Of a stretch of DNA of 58,174 nucleotides, positions 18,435 through 28,313 are shown one piece after another (position 1 is the first letter of the stretch; each line of letters starts with the position of its first letter). The position numbers and the translations under genes are program-made. Source of the DNA: Deltaproteobacteria bacterium. Lineage in GTDB: Bacteria > Desulfobacterota > Dissulfuribacteria > Dissulfuribacterales > QOAL01. The stretch is taken from contig JALSNW010000007.1 of NCBI GenBank assembly GCA_026986785.1, positions 1 to 58,174 of the forward strand, given 5' to 3'. The notes beneath the pieces were generated by a model. It searched no databases. It was not told the DNA's origin and was given only the letters and a program-made list of their open reading frames with translations.

Positions 18435-20717
18435 ATGGACAGACGAAATCTAAGGATCTTATCTATTGTAATGGTGTTGTCATTTCTCTTCTTAGCCGGA
18501 TGTAGCTCCCCTGAAGAAAGAAAGGCAGAATTTTTCAAGAGGGGGAAGGAATATGTAGAAAAGAACAAACTGAAATCCGCTGTCATAGAATTCAAAAATG
18601 CAATCCAGATAGATCCAAAATTTGGCCCTGCCCACTATCAACTTGCCCTTTGTGACATAAAGCTCGGCAGGTTCCATGAAGCCCTTTCAGAACTCAGAAA
18701 GAGTGTGGACGTTGATCCTGATAACAGAGATGCCAGAATCAGACTCATCCAGTTTCTCATACTTGCCAAACAGAACCAAGAGGCAGAAAAACATATCGAG
18801 TATCTCCTAAATAAAAACAGCTCTGATGTAGAGGCACTCATCTTGAAATCCACCCTCGATATGAAAAATGCCAAGATGGATCAGGCAATAAAGACCCTGG
18901 AGAAGGCTAACGAGGCAGATCCCCAAAATGCCAAGGTCTATCTGGCCCTTGCCAATGCATTTGCCAGCAAGAAGGAATTTTCTCAGGCAGAGGATGCACT
19001 CAAAAAGGCTATTTCTTTCAGTAAGACTCCAAGGGAAAAGATGCAGGCCGAATTAATGTTGGCCAGTTTGTATGAGGTGAATGGAAGGGTTGAAGAGGCC
19101 AAGAATGTTCTGTCAGAGGCGATAAAGGACAACCCAGACAAGTTGGTACCAATGATCTCCCTGGCAAAATTCTATCTCAGGCAAGGCCAGGCAGATGCTG
19201 CTAGATCTATTCTCGATAAGGCCATAAAGGCCTTTCCAAAAAAGGCCCTGCCCCTGGCCATGAGGGCAGATTTGGCAATCCGTGGCAATAGGCTTTCAGA
19301 GGCGGAAAAACTCCTTGAAAGCGCCCATGAAATCGCTCCCAAGAACGCAAATATCACAGCAAAACTCGCCCTCATAAAACTAAATCTCAACAAGAAAGAC
19401 GAGGCCAAGAAACTCTCCGGACAGGTATTGAAAAACAATCCTGCAATCCCCCTGGCCCTTTTGGTCAAGGGGCGCATAGCACTCATGGATAGAGATTTTG
19501 ACAGTGCAATCAAATGTTTCGAACAGGTTCTCCAGAAGGCGTCCAAGGACTCTCAGACACTCTATTTCAGGGCCTTGGCATATCTTGGAAAGGGCAAGAT
19601 CAAGGATGCAGAAGACGATCTTGTCAGTTGTACAGCCCAGGCCCCCAATTTTCTAAAGGCAAGGCTCCTCCTTGCTGATCTGTATATCAGAGAACGTAGG
19701 GCCGATGATTCACTTTATCAATCTGAATACATACTGAAAAGGGTGAAAGATGAACCCCTTGCCCTGATTTTTCATGCCTCTGCCCTCATGCTAAAAAGGG
19801 ATTTCAAGGCTGCTGCTTCAGACCTAAAGAAAGTGATCGAGAAAGAGCCTGGAAATCTGCGAGCCAGATATCTACTCGCCAATGTGGAGCTTGGCCTGGG
19901 AGACAAGGCCAGGGCAGAAGAGATACTAAAGGCCCTAATAGCCCAACAACCCGACTACTTGCCGGCAGTTGTTACCCTGACTGCCATCTATATGAAAGAG
20001 AAGAGGCCTGAACAGGCCCTGGCCCTCTGCCAGGAACTTGAAAAAAAGGTGCCCAAGGATCCAGCAATCTTGTTGGTGAAGGGTAGGGTGCTCATGGCCA
20101 TGAAAAGATTCAACGAGGCAGAAAAGGTATTTAAAAAGGCCCTCTCATTAAATGAAAACCTCGTAGAACCCTATGTTGCCCTTGCAAAGATTTACGTATC
20201 CACAGGCAAGGCCGACAAGGCCATTCATGAATATGAAAGACTTCTGAAGAAGAAGCCGGATCTTGTAATGGCCTATATGGCAATAGGCTCCATACAACAA
20301 AAACTTGGCCGTGTGGACAAGGCGGAAACTGCCTATAGAGATGCCTTGAAGGTGAAGCCAAATTTTGCTCCAGCTGCAAATAATCTTGCCTGGCTCCTGA
20401 CAGACAAGAATCAGCTTGACGAGGCCTTCATCTATATACAAAAGGCCAAGGAGTCTGCGCCTGAACAGCCTTCTATCCTTGATACCTCTGGCTGGATCCT
20501 GGCAAAGAGGGGCAATTTCGACCTCGCGGTTGCCGATCTTTCCCAGGCCTTGAAGAAATGGCCAAATCAACCCACCATCAATTATCACATGGCAGTAGCC
20601 CTCAAGGGGCTTGGAAAAAAGAAATTGGCCATAGAGCACCTGAAGAAGGCACTTGAGTCCAAGGGCCCTTTTCCAGAAAGAAAAGAGGCGGAGAAGCTCT
20701 TTCAGGAACTTTCATGA
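18435..20717 (+). CDS. TPR-repeat lipoprotein (PrsT-like)
   Basis: A 760-residue exported lipoprotein. The signal peptide ends in the lipobox FLAGC, so Cys20 should be lipidated. The rest is about 20 tetratricopeptide-type repeats (for example SAVIEFKNAIQIDPKFGPAH and the repeated A-x-x-x-L-x-K-A-L pattern). The composition and start resemble PrsT, the TPR lipoprotein of PEP-CTERM/exosortase loci, but no exosortase is in the window. A role in envelope complex assembly or polysaccharide export is only inference. The ATG at 18435 has GGAG 6 nt upstream; the ATG at 18423 lacks a good site. It overlaps rlmN by 4 nt (ATGA). Confidence 0.85.
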   Translation: MDRRNLRILSIVMVLSFLFLAGCSSPEERKAEFFKRGKEYVEKNKLKSAVIEFKNAIQIDPKFGPAHYQLALCDIKLGRFHEALSELRKSVDVDPDNRDARIRLIQFLILAKQNQEAEKHIEYLLNKNSSDVEALILKSTLDMKNAKMDQAIKTLEKANEADPQNAKVYLALANAFASKKEFSQAEDALKKAISFSKTPREKMQAELMLASLYEVNGRVEEAKNVLSEAIKDNPDKLVPMISLAKFYLRQGQADAARSILDKAIKAFPKKALPLAMRADLAIRGNRLSEAEKLLESAHEIAPKNANITAKLALIKLNLNKKDEAKKLSGQVLKNNPAIPLALLVKGRIALMDRDFDSAIKCFEQVLQKASKDSQTLYFRALAYLGKGKIKDAEDDLVSCTAQAPNFLKARLLLADLYIRERRADDSLYQSEYILKRVKDEPLALIFHASALMLKRDFKAAASDLKKVIEKEPGNLRARYLLANVELGLGDKARAEEILKALIAQQPDYLPAVVTLTAIYMKEKRPEQALALCQELEKKVPKDPAILLVKGRVLMAMKRFNEAEKVFKKALSLNENLVEPYVALAKIYVSTGKADKAIHEYERLLKKKPDLVMAYMAIGSIQQKLGRVDKAETAYRDALKVKPNFAPAANNLAWLLTDKNQLDEAFIYIQKAKESAPEQPSILDTSGWILAKRGNFDLAVADLSQALKKWPNQPTINYHMAVALKGLGKKKLAIEHLKKALESKGPFPERKEAEKLFQELS

Positions 20718-21772
20718 CCGATATAAAGTCCCTAACCCGTATTGAGCTCGAATCCCTGGTGCAGGAAATATCCCTTCCTGCCTTTAGGGGAAGGCAGCTA
20801 TTCAAGTGGCTCTGGAAACGGGGAATCGAATCCATCCATGAGATCACAGAGTTCTCTCTGGCACTTAGAAGAGAGCTTTCAGGGGCATTTGAGATCTATA
20901 GCCTGGAGCAGATACGTAAGGAGCACTCTGTTGACGGTACTATCAAGTGGGGCCTGAGGTTGAATGATGGCCTTGTGGTCGAGTCTGTACTCATACCTGA
21001 GAAGGGGCACACCACCTTGTGCATCTCTACTCAGGCTGGATGCGCAATGGGGTGCAGGTTTTGCCTCACAGGCAGGATGGGTTTTTTCAGAAATCTCTTG
21101 CCATCGGAAATAGCAGGCCAGGCCTTGCATGCAATCAAGGACCTGCCTGGGGAGGCGAGGCCAAGAAATTTGGTGTTTATGGGCATGGGAGAGCCGTTAT
21201 CCAACTTTGAAAATCTCCTCAAGGCCATAGAGATCCTGACCGATGACCTGGGTTTGAACTTTTCACAACGAAGGATCACGGTCTCCACATGTGGCATAGC
21301 GCCAAGGGTCGTTGAGCTGGGGCAGATGACCAATGTAGGCCTTGCCATTTCCCTTCATGCCACGACGAATCCTCAAAGGGACAGGCTTATGCCTATCAAT
21401 AAGGTCTATCCCTTGGAGGCACTCTTGGAGGCCTGCAGGAGATTCCGGCTTTCTCCACGAAGGAGGATCACATTCGAATATCTGCTCTTGAGGGGCATAA
21501 ATGACTCTGAGGGAGATGCCAACAGGTTGTCGGGTCTGTTAAGGGGGATCCCTTCCAAGATCAATCTGATACCTTTTAATGAATGCCGTGGGCTTCCATA
21601 CAAAGAACCCTCCAAAGGGACAGTCCTCAGATTTCAAGAAGTCTTAAAGGGGCTAAATCATACTGTCATAATAAGAAAGAGTAAAGGCAGGGACATAAGT
21701 GCCGCGTGTGGGCAACTGTTCTCTAAGCAGGCCAAATTGGCCAAAGGGCAAGCAATCTCTATGGATTGTTGA
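20714..21772 (+). CDS. rlmN: 23S rRNA/tRNA adenine-C2 methyltransferase RlmN
   Basis: Radical-SAM enzyme methylating C2 of A2503 in 23S rRNA and A37 in some tRNAs. The 352-residue protein has the 4Fe-4S motif CAMGCRFC, the STQAGC approach, FMGMGEPLSNF, and the catalytic Cys near the C-terminus (ISAACGQL). The N-terminal helical accessory domain (LPAFRGRQLFKWLWKRGI) is present. Translation is coupled to the TPR gene through ATGA. Its final 14 nt overlap the 3' end of ihfA on the opposite strand. Confidence 0.96.
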   Translation: MTDIKSLTRIELESLVQEISLPAFRGRQLFKWLWKRGIESIHEITEFSLALRRELSGAFEIYSLEQIRKEHSVDGTIKWGLRLNDGLVVESVLIPEKGHTTLCISTQAGCAMGCRFCLTGRMGFFRNLLPSEIAGQALHAIKDLPGEARPRNLVFMGMGEPLSNFENLLKAIEILTDDLGLNFSQRRITVSTCGIAPRVVELGQMTNVGLAISLHATTNPQRDRLMPINKVYPLEALLEACRRFRLSPRRRITFEYLLLRGINDSEGDANRLSGLLRGIPSKINLIPFNECRGLPYKEPSKGTVLRFQEVLKGLNHTVIIRKSKGRDISAACGQLFSKQAKLAKGQAISMDC

Positions 21773-22043
21773 TCTTGTTTCTCAGTACGCCAGAAGGCTT
21801 GAATGTCACGACCCGTCTCGGCGATAATATCAGGTCTTCTCCAGTATGGGGATTCCTCCCCCTCCTTGCCCTCTTGTCCTTCACTGTGAACTTGCCAAAA
21901 CCACTAATAAGTACATTTTCACCATTTTCCAATGTCTGTTTCACAATCTCTAACACGGCCTCTACTGCCTCAACTGCTTCGGCCTTTGTCAGGACCTCGG
22001 ATTCATAAAGTTTATTGACTAAGTCTGCCTTGGTAAGAGTCAT
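21759..22043 (-). CDS. ihfA: Integration host factor alpha subunit (HU/IHF family)
   Basis: A 94-residue DNA-bending protein. It begins MTLTKADLVNKLY and has the DNA-binding arm GRNPHTGEDLILSPRRVVTF, where the Pro intercalates in the minor groove. ISARR-like and VVTFKPS features favour IHF-alpha over HU. Partner IhfB is not in the window. The ribosome site GGGGAGA lies 5 nt before the ATG. The gene is followed upstream by a 245-nt AT-rich gap shared with the plus-strand epimerase gene, in which I could not place promoters confidently. Confidence 0.9.
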   Translation of the reverse strand: MTLTKADLVNKLYESEVLTKAEAVEAVEAVLEIVKQTLENGENVLISGFGKFTVKDKRARRGRNPHTGEDLILSPRRVVTFKPSGVLRNKINNP

Positions 22044-22288
22044 TTGATCTCCCCGCTCCTCCGTGCTCCAAAAAAAATTTTTCTCAAGCTCTAATAACTC
22101 TTTTTAATTAAAGGAAAAATATTCAGTAGTCAAGTAATGAAATAATTATTTTTTTATTCGAGTTATGTTATTATTTTTTATTCATGTGGTGGCAGGCACA
22201 AAAAAATATGTTTTAATTGCCTGAAGGGCAAGTGACAGGATTCATCTCTCTCATAAAATTATAGGCCAGCACAAGTACACATGAGATC

Positions 22289-23122
22289 ATGAAAATAGCA
22301 GTAACAGGTAGTACCGGCTTCATAGGTTCTTATCTCATCTCGTTCTTTGAAGATGCCATTCCTATAACCAGAAAGGATTTTCAATCGGATCTTCTTGTAA
22401 AAAAGATAGCCAGTGCAGATGCAGTCATAAATCTGGCAGGCATGCCCATCATAAGGAGGTGGAGCGAGTCCTACCGTTATGACCTTGTGACGAGCCGTAT
22501 AGAGACTACAAGACAGGTGGTCAAGGCAGTGAACGAGACGGGGACAGCCCACTTGATATCTGTATCAGCCGTGGGCATCTATCCCGATGGCAAGGTCTGT
22601 GATGAAGATTGTCCAGAAAGGGCAAGGGATTTTTTGGGCGACCTGGCTGCCATGTGGGAGGAGGAGGCTTCGCATTGTGTCAATCGGCTTACAATTACAC
22701 GCCTTGGCGTTGTCCTCGGAAAGGGCGGTGGAGCACTTTCCAAGATGCTGGTGCCATTCTGGCTGGGTATAGGCGGTCCTATTGGAAATGGCCGCATGAT
22801 CATGAGCTGGATTGCCATGCACGATCTGGCAAGGCTTTTTCGGTTCATACTGGAATCCGAGCTCACTGGCATAGTCAATGCGGTTAGCCCCATCCCTGTC
22901 ACCAACAGGGAATTTACCAGGGCCTTGGCATCTGTCTTAAATAGGCCTGCCTTTATCCCGGTCCCGATGTTCGTGCTGAGATTGCTCTATGGAGATGCAG
23001 CTTCTGTGCTGACTGCCAGCAAGGAGGTATATCCCAAAAGGGCACTGAAGGCGGGTTTCAGATTTGAATATCCCGAAATCCGCCCAGCCCTTGAGAATAT
23101 CCTGCTGAAACAGAAACATTGA
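22289..23122 (+). CDS. TIGR01777-type NAD(P)-binding epimerase-like protein
   Basis: A 277-residue extended SDR protein. Residues 1-15 give the nucleotide loop TGSTGFIGSYL; DAVINLAGMPI and RWSESYRYDLVTSRIETTRQVV follow as in the YfcH/TIGR01777 group. The C-terminal part (about 230-277) corresponds to the DUF1731-like helical tail. The family is widespread but its substrate is unknown; no neighbouring sugar operon helps. The ATG has only a weak GAG upstream. Confidence 0.85.
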   Translation: MKIAVTGSTGFIGSYLISFFEDAIPITRKDFQSDLLVKKIASADAVINLAGMPIIRRWSESYRYDLVTSRIETTRQVVKAVNETGTAHLISVSAVGIYPDGKVCDEDCPERARDFLGDLAAMWEEEASHCVNRLTITRLGVVLGKGGGALSKMLVPFWLGIGGPIGNGRMIMSWIAMHDLARLFRFILESELTGIVNAVSPIPVTNREFTRALASVLNRPAFIPVPMFVLRLLYGDAASVLTASKEVYPKRALKAGFRFEYPEIRPALENILLKQKH

Positions 23123-23145
23123 TTTTTATTTTTATCTTAGAGGAC

Positions 23146-23829
23146 TTAATTTCTTTTTCTTGGGATATTGGACAGGTCTTCCTTTATGACATATAGGACC
23201 TTGAAGTCCTTTTTGAGGGATTCGACCAATTGGTCAAGTTCCTGCTCCGGCATGTCTTTCAGCCTGATATAGACCTCCCTTCTTCCAACTGGCATGTGTT
23301 CATGGGAGGTTAGTACGCTTACGATTCTACCTCCTTGTTCACGAATGGCATTTAGCAGCTTGTTTAGGGAGCCAGGCCGGTCCTCCATGTCAAAGGCAAG
23401 CTGGATAGGGCTCCTGTAGGCACCAGTTATGCTCACCATGACCTTGAAGACATCGGTCTCGGTAATGATGCCTATAACGTGGTTGTCATCATCCACTATT
23501 GGCATCCCAGAGATACGATTTTCAAGCATGATTACGGCTGCTTTTTCTACAGAGTCATTTTCCTTGAGGGTTATGGGGTCTGGGGTCATGATATCTTTTG
23601 TCTTGATCTCAGAGAGAAGATAATAGAGTTCATGGACATCCAGAGAGGTGGCCTTTGATGGGGCTGCCTCCTTGATATCACGATCACTGATAATGCCTAT
23701 CAAGCGCCCATCCCTCACGACTGGAATCCGCCTGATATTGTTTTCCTTCATGATCTGAGTGGCCTTCATAATCGAAGTATTTTCGTCCACCACTATCGGC
23801 TTGGTAGCCATCCATTCCTTGACAAGCAT
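23146..23829 (-). CDS. CBS-pair and ACT domain protein (AcuB-like)
   Basis: A 227-residue cytoplasmic protein: two CBS motifs (MATKPIVVDENTSIMKA... and IMTPDPITLKENDSVEKA...) followed by an ACT-type domain (QLAFDMEDRPGSLNKLLNAI). CBS pairs usually bind adenosyl ligands and ACT domains bind amino acids, so this is a likely ligand-sensing regulator. AcuB proteins have this layout. The target is unknown. GGAGGG lies 7 nt before the ATG. Convergent with the epimerase gene. Confidence 0.85.
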   Translation of the reverse strand: MLVKEWMATKPIVVDENTSIMKATQIMKENNIRRIPVVRDGRLIGIISDRDIKEAAPSKATSLDVHELYYLLSEIKTKDIMTPDPITLKENDSVEKAAVIMLENRISGMPIVDDDNHVIGIITETDVFKVMVSITGAYRSPIQLAFDMEDRPGSLNKLLNAIREQGGRIVSVLTSHEHMPVGRREVYIRLKDMPEQELDQLVESLKKDFKVLYVIKEDLSNIPRKRN

Positions 23830-24143
23830 GGAGTGCCCTCCTAAATCTGATTTTTACACCTGTATCTTAATGCGTTATCATAAAAAGATTAATAGATATT
23901 ATACAAAAGATTAATAATTGATTTCCTGTATTTTTTGCTCTATTTCTTGGAAAGATATTAAGATTTGCTCTGTGTAATAGGCCGAGCAAGTGCTGTCAAG
24001 TTAAACAATATCTCATAGTGGGCCACCACCAAGCAATAAAGGCCACAAAAGAGGGCATCTGATTGTGCCGAGATTTACTTGGCATGATAACAGTTTGTAA
24101 TCAATAAAATATTTTTATCTTAAACCAATATGGCCAGATTGTC
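23830..24143. promoter_or_regulatory. 314-nt AT-rich divergent gap with -10 box and paired direct repeats
   Basis: No gene is seen here. On the minus strand a perfect TATAAT lies at 23898-23903, a likely -10 for the CBS-ACT gene, without a good -35. It is flanked by two copies of AAGATTAATA (23885-23894 and 23907-23916) 22 bp apart, about two helical turns. The panE side has no clear promoter. Confidence 0.4.
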
Positions 24144-25121
24144 ATGTCTCACATCGTAGTTGTCGGTCCAGGGGCCTTGGGTATCCTTTTTTCCGTTCGC
24201 CTTTCCAAGGCAGGACAACGGGTTTCTATATTTGATTATCGGCCAGACAGGGCTGAATATCTAAATGAATTTGGCCTCAAGCTCTTGGAGGGTCAAGAAG
24301 AGGTCTGGGCGAACCCTGTGGTCTTTGTTGATCCTACAGAGATTGATGCTCCAGATTTTGTGATGGTGCTTGTAAAGGCTCATCAGACTGAAGGTGTTGT
24401 CCGGGAACTCAAGGCCATCTGTTCAGAGCAAACCCTGGTTGTCAGCTTGCAAAATGGGATCGGTGCAGGAGAAATATTAAAAAAGGCAGTTGATGAGAAA
24501 AATATTTTTCTTGGGACCACGACCCACGGTGCCAACAAGATCTCCTGGAACCAGGCAAGGCACGCTGGCGCAGGTCCCACGGTACTTGGTCCGTTAATGC
24601 CACAAGAAAGATTGTCCGAAAGAATAGATAGATTTGTACAAATCCTCTGTGACGCAGGATTCGAGACCAAAGCTGTATGTGATATCTATCCCCATCTATG
24701 GAAAAAACTCTTAATAAATATAGCGATAAATCCTTTGACTGCCCTGACAGGCCTTAAAAATGGTATGCTGTTGGAACATGTCCAAACGTTGAGGCTTCAG
24801 GAAATGGTACTCAAAGAGGCATTCACAGTGCTCTGCGCCTCTGGAGTGGATCTTGGCATGGATCTTGATGGCTGTATGGCACTTGTGAAACAGGTATGTG
24901 AGGCCACTGGTGAAAATGTATCATCCATGTTACAGGACAGATTGAACTGCAGGGAAACAGAGATAGATTTCATGACAGGTGCAGTTTTGAACAAGGCAAG
25001 GGAGATAGGAATAGAGGCCCCTATAAATGAGATGTTTACTAATCTGATACGTTTCAACTCCAAGACGAAATGGCAACAGTTCAGGAAGCGACTTCCAGAA
25101 TATCCGGACAATGCTCTATAG
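24144..25121 (+). CDS. panE: 2-dehydropantoate 2-reductase
   Basis: NADPH-dependent ketopantoate reductase of pantothenate (coenzyme A) synthesis. The 325-residue protein starts with VVVGPGALGILF (Rossmann loop). It has VLVKAHQT, LQNGIGAGE and the catalytic-region Lys in LWKKLLINIAINPLTAL, and the C-terminal helical domain. Related ApbA/PanE paralogues exist with other ketoacid substrates, so the exact substrate is probable rather than certain. Confidence 0.88.
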   Translation: MSHIVVVGPGALGILFSVRLSKAGQRVSIFDYRPDRAEYLNEFGLKLLEGQEEVWANPVVFVDPTEIDAPDFVMVLVKAHQTEGVVRELKAICSEQTLVVSLQNGIGAGEILKKAVDEKNIFLGTTTHGANKISWNQARHAGAGPTVLGPLMPQERLSERIDRFVQILCDAGFETKAVCDIYPHLWKKLLINIAINPLTALTGLKNGMLLEHVQTLRLQEMVLKEAFTVLCASGVDLGMDLDGCMALVKQVCEATGENVSSMLQDRLNCRETEIDFMTGAVLNKAREIGIEAPINEMFTNLIRFNSKTKWQQFRKRLPEYPDNAL

Positions 25122-25153
25122 TTAGCCACGCCCTGGGATTTCTTTTAAAAAAG

Positions 25154-25169
25154 ATGTTGACGTCAACAT
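25154..25169. promoter_or_regulatory. Perfect 16-bp palindrome upstream of rho
   Basis: ATGTTGACGTCAACAT is a perfect palindrome in the 289-nt gap between panE and rho, 33 nt after the panE stop. It has no loop, so it reads as a dimeric protein-binding site rather than a terminator. The regulator is unknown. Confidence 0.4.
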
Positions 25170-25410
25170 GCTAAGTGGATATATAGGTAACTGTCAGTCA
25201 TTGAAGTCTGAACGACTTACCAATCCAGGCGGCTAAATATTCCACATTATAACAATAGTGGACTTAGATATATTCATCAGGCATCCTTTTTTCCTTCAGT
25301 GAAAAGAGCAGGGCTTCGAATAATTTCCTTTTAGGACGAAAAGAGATTTTTCTGTTTTTTTTAACTCCCCTAATATTACAAAAGCATATTTTGAGGTTGA
25401 GGTAACTCGA

Positions 25411-26781
25411 ATGGCCAGGCGAATTAAAACCAATAAAAAAGGAACTTCCGAGGAGAAATCTTCTCAAAAGACAAATGTTACTTCCAATTCTCGTGGGAAA
25501 AACAGCAATAACAACTCTTCCCCACCCCAAACACTTTTTCTTGATGAACTGAAGAAAAAAAGTGTCAGCGAACTGTTCAAGGTGGCCCAAGGATTGGGTA
25601 TAGACGTCTCCCACACCAGAAAGAAGCAGGATGTGATCTTCAGTATATTGAAGGCCCAGGCCGATCAAAAGGGTACAGTCTATGGCAATGGTGTCTTAGA
25701 AATACTACAGGACGGTTTTGGCTTTCTAAGAAGCCCTGATTATAATTATCTGCCCGGCCCCGATGATATCTATGTCTCTCCTTCACAGATCAGGAGATTC
25801 AACCTCAACACGGGGGATACGATCTCTGGTCAGATCCGTCCTCCAAAGGAAGGGGAGCGTTATTTTGCACTCCTGAAGGTGGAAAGCCTCAACTTCGATC
25901 CTCCAGAAAAGGCCTTCGAGAGGGTACACTTTGACAATCTGACACCCCTTTATCCAGAAGAGCAGCTTAAGCTCGAGACTACTCCAGACAATCTGGGCGG
26001 TAGGATCATGGATCTCATGACACCCATTGGAAAGGGGCAGAGGGGATTGATAGTAGCGCCACCTCGTACAGGCAAGACCATGTTGCTCCAGTCAATAGCC
26101 AACTCCATTTCATACAACCATCCAGAGGTCTTCCTCATAGTGCTTTTGATCGACGAAAGGCCAGAAGAGGTCACGGATATGCAGAGGTCTGTGGAGGCAG
26201 AGGTGATAAGTTCCACATTTGATGAACCTGCCCAGAGACATGTACAGGTTTCAGAGATGGTGATCGAAAAGGCCAAACGCCTGGTAGAACACAAAAAGGA
26301 TGTCGTAATCCTGCTTGACAGTATCACCAGGCTTGCAAGGGCCTACAATACCGTGGTACCTCCAAGTGGTAAGATACTTTCCGGTGGTGTAGACTCCAAC
26401 GCACTTCATAGGCCAAAAAGGTTTTTTGGTGCAGCAAGAAACATAGAAGAGGGGGGTAGCCTCACAATAATAGCAACAGCCCTTATAGATACAGGGAGCA
26501 GGATGGATGAAGTGATCTTTGAGGAATTTAAGGGTACCGGTAATATGGAGATCCATCTGGACAGGAAATTGACAGAAAAAAGGATATTCCCTTCAGTGGA
26601 TATAAATCGTTCAGGCACCAGGAAAGAGGAGCTATTGTTACCTCCAGATGTCTTAAACAGGGTATGGATATTGAGGAAATTGCTCTCACCCCTTAACCCT
26701 ATAGACAGTATGGAGTTTCTATTGGACAAGATGAAGGATACCGAGAGCAATGCTGAATTCCTTGCATCCATGAACAGATGA
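25411..26781 (+). CDS. rho: Transcription termination factor Rho
   Basis: Hexameric RNA helicase ending transcription at rut sites. The 456-residue protein has an N-terminal polar extension of about 40 residues rich in Ser/Asn/Lys, then the Rho N-terminal and RNA-binding domains ([14 protein letters not shown]), Walker [13 protein letters not shown], Walker [17 protein letters not shown], and the Q-loop/R-loop region with [26 protein letters not shown] lies 8 nt before the ATG. The upstream gap may contain its leader; Rho genes are often autoregulated. Confidence 0.97.
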   Translation: MARRIKTNKKGTSEEKSSQKTNVTSNSRGKNSNNNSSPPQTLFLDELKKKSVSELFKVAQGLGIDVSHTRKKQDVIFSILKAQADQKGTVYGNGVLEILQDGFGFLRSPDYNYLPGPDDIYVSPSQIRRFNLNTGDTISGQIRPPKEGERYFALLKVESLNFDPPEKAFERVHFDNLTPLYPEEQLKLETTPDNLGGRIMDLMTPIGKGQRGLIVAPPRTGKTMLLQSIANSISYNHPEVFLIVLLIDERPEEVTDMQRSVEAEVISSTFDEPAQRHVQVSEMVIEKAKRLVEHKKDVVILLDSITRLARAYNTVVPPSGKILSGGVDSNALHRPKRFFGAARNIEEGGSLTIIATALIDTGSRMDEVIFEEFKGTGNMEIHLDRKLTEKRIFPSVDINRSGTRKEELLLPPDVLNRVWILRKLLSPLNPIDSMEFLLDKMKDTESNAEFLASMNR

Positions 26782-26851
26782 TGATCTTTGATGCTATATG
26801 TCCTGTCAATGTCAAATGATGCAAATTAACGGCTTGACTTTGCCCCCATAA

Positions 26852-26868
26852 GCCTTTTATAAAAAGGC
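26852..26868 (+). terminator. Weak hairpin downstream of rho
   Basis: GCCTTTT-ATA-AAAAGGC gives a 7-bp stem with a 3-nt loop, 70 nt after the rho stop. There is no T-run after it, so its role as a terminator is doubtful. Confidence 0.25.
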
Positions 26869-26966
26869 GCTTGTGACAACAGCTTTCTCTGAAACAACAG
26901 GGGCGTATTGTGGTAGATGGATAAATTTTTTTCTTTAACTTTAATGAAAGGGAGCAAAAGATAACC

Positions 26967-27182
26967 ATGAAAAAGGGAATACATCCGGAATATCACGTGG
27001 CAGATGTGAAATGCGCATGTGGCAATGAGTTTCAGGTAGGTTCTACCCTCAAGACCATAAAAGTAGAGATCTGTTCGCAATGCCATCCGTTTTTTACTGG
27101 CAAGCAAAAGCTCGTTGACACTGCCGGTAGGGTGGAAAAATTCATGAGAAAATACGGAAACACCCTGGACAAGAACAAATAG
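26967..27182 (+). CDS. rpmE: Ribosomal protein L31, zinc-binding form
   Basis: A 71-residue large-subunit protein beginning MKKGIHPEY. It has the four-cysteine zinc set (C16, C18 in KCACGN and CSQC near 37-40) of the C+ form, then [20 protein letters not shown]. It lies upstream of prfA, a common arrangement. The zinc form implies no zinc-starvation paralogue is needed here. Confidence 0.96.
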   Translation: MKKGIHPEYHVADVKCACGNEFQVGSTLKTIKVEICSQCHPFFTGKQKLVDTAGRVEKFMRKYGNTLDKNK

Positions 27183-27239
27183 GACTTTCCCTATCCCTAC
27201 TGCCTCGAAGGTCAGATTTAGATCCCAGGTGACACCCAG

Positions 27240-28313
27240 ATGTTTCAACGGCTTGACGGAATCCAAAAACGCTTTTACGAGCTGGAAAAGGAGCTGAGCA
27301 CTCCTGAGATAGTAAAAGATCAAAATCGTTTCAAAAAGATCGCCAAGGAGCATGCCGACCTGGGAGAGATAGTCAGGACCTATAACAGGTTTCTGGAGGT
27401 GGAGAAGCAGATAGAGGAAAACAGGCAGATGCTTGTCGATCCTGATCCGGAGATAAGGCAGCTTGCCAAGTCCGAGAATGAAGAGCTCGCCAAGGAATCC
27501 GAGGAACTGAAGGAAAAATTAAAGCTCCTTCTACTGCCCAAAGACCCCAATGACGAAAAAAACATACTCCTTGAGATAAGGGCTGGTACAGGTGGTGAGG
27601 AGGCCGCTCTTTTCGTGGCCGATCTGTTTCGTATGTACAGTCGTTATGCCGAGAGGAAGGGCTGGAAGGTCGATATCCTTTCAGCCCACGATACTGGCAT
27701 GGGGGGCTTCAAGGAGATCATTGCCCTCATCACTGGGGACAAGGTCTACAGCAGATTGAAGTATGAGAGTGGGACCCATAGGGTCCAAAGGGTGCCAGAG
27801 ACAGAGACCCAGGGCAGAATCCATACCTCTGCCGTAACAGTGGCAGTATTGCCCGAAGCAGATGATGTGGACGTGGAAATAAATCCAGCGGATCTACGGA
27901 TCGATGTTTACCGGGCATCTGGCGCAGGTGGCCAACACGTCAACAAGACAGAATCTGCTGTGAGGATCACCCATATCCCTACAGGTCTTGTGGTTCAATG
28001 TCAGGACGAAAGGAGCCAGCACAAGAACAAGGCCAAGGCCATGAAGGTATTGGCTGCAAGGCTCTTGGAGCTAAAGCAGCGTGAACAACAGCAACAGCAG
28101 TCTGAAGAACGTCGCACCATGGTGGGTACAGGGGATAGGAGTGAACGAATCCGTACCTATAATTTTCCCCAAGGTAGGATCACAGATCATAGGATCGGAT
28201 TGACCATTTACCGCCTGGAAGACGTACTTCAAGGCGATCTCGACGAAATAATAGAACCTCTCGGTACCTATTTCCAGGCCAAGGCACTGGCTGCAGAATC
28301 TTCAGGTGGCTGA
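27240..28313 (+). CDS. prfA: Peptide chain release factor 1
   Basis: A 357-residue class I release factor for UAA and UAG. The stop-codon reading motif is P-E-T in [12 protein letters not shown] (RF1-type PxT, not the SPF of RF2), and [15 protein letters not shown] holds the catalytic GGQ. AGGTGA lies 7 nt before the ATG. It overlaps prmC, which methylates this GGQ glutamine, by 8 nt. As an RF1, it does not read UGA, which matters for the UGA codon at 52287. Confidence 0.96.
   Translation: MFQRLDGIQKRFYELEKELSTPEIVKDQNRFKKIAKEHADLGEIVRTYNRFLEVEKQIEENRQMLVDPDPEIRQLAKSENEELAKESEELKEKLKLLLLPKDPNDEKNILLEIRAGTGGEEAALFVADLFRMYSRYAERKGWKVDILSAHDTGMGGFKEIIALITGDKVYSRLKYESGTHRVQRVPETETQGRIHTSAVTVAVLPEADDVDVEINPADLRIDVYRASGAGGQHVNKTESAVRITHIPTGLVVQCQDERSQHKNKAKAMKVLAARLLELKQREQQQQQSEERRTMVGTGDRSERIRTYNFPQGRITDHRIGLTIYRLEDVLQGDLDEIIEPLGTYFQAKALAAESSGG

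Noticed and set aside
24079-24100. TTGGCA...GTTTG as a sigma-54 promoter for panE
   Set aside because: The spacing to a GC element does not fit TGGCAC-N5-TTGC; the match was only partial.
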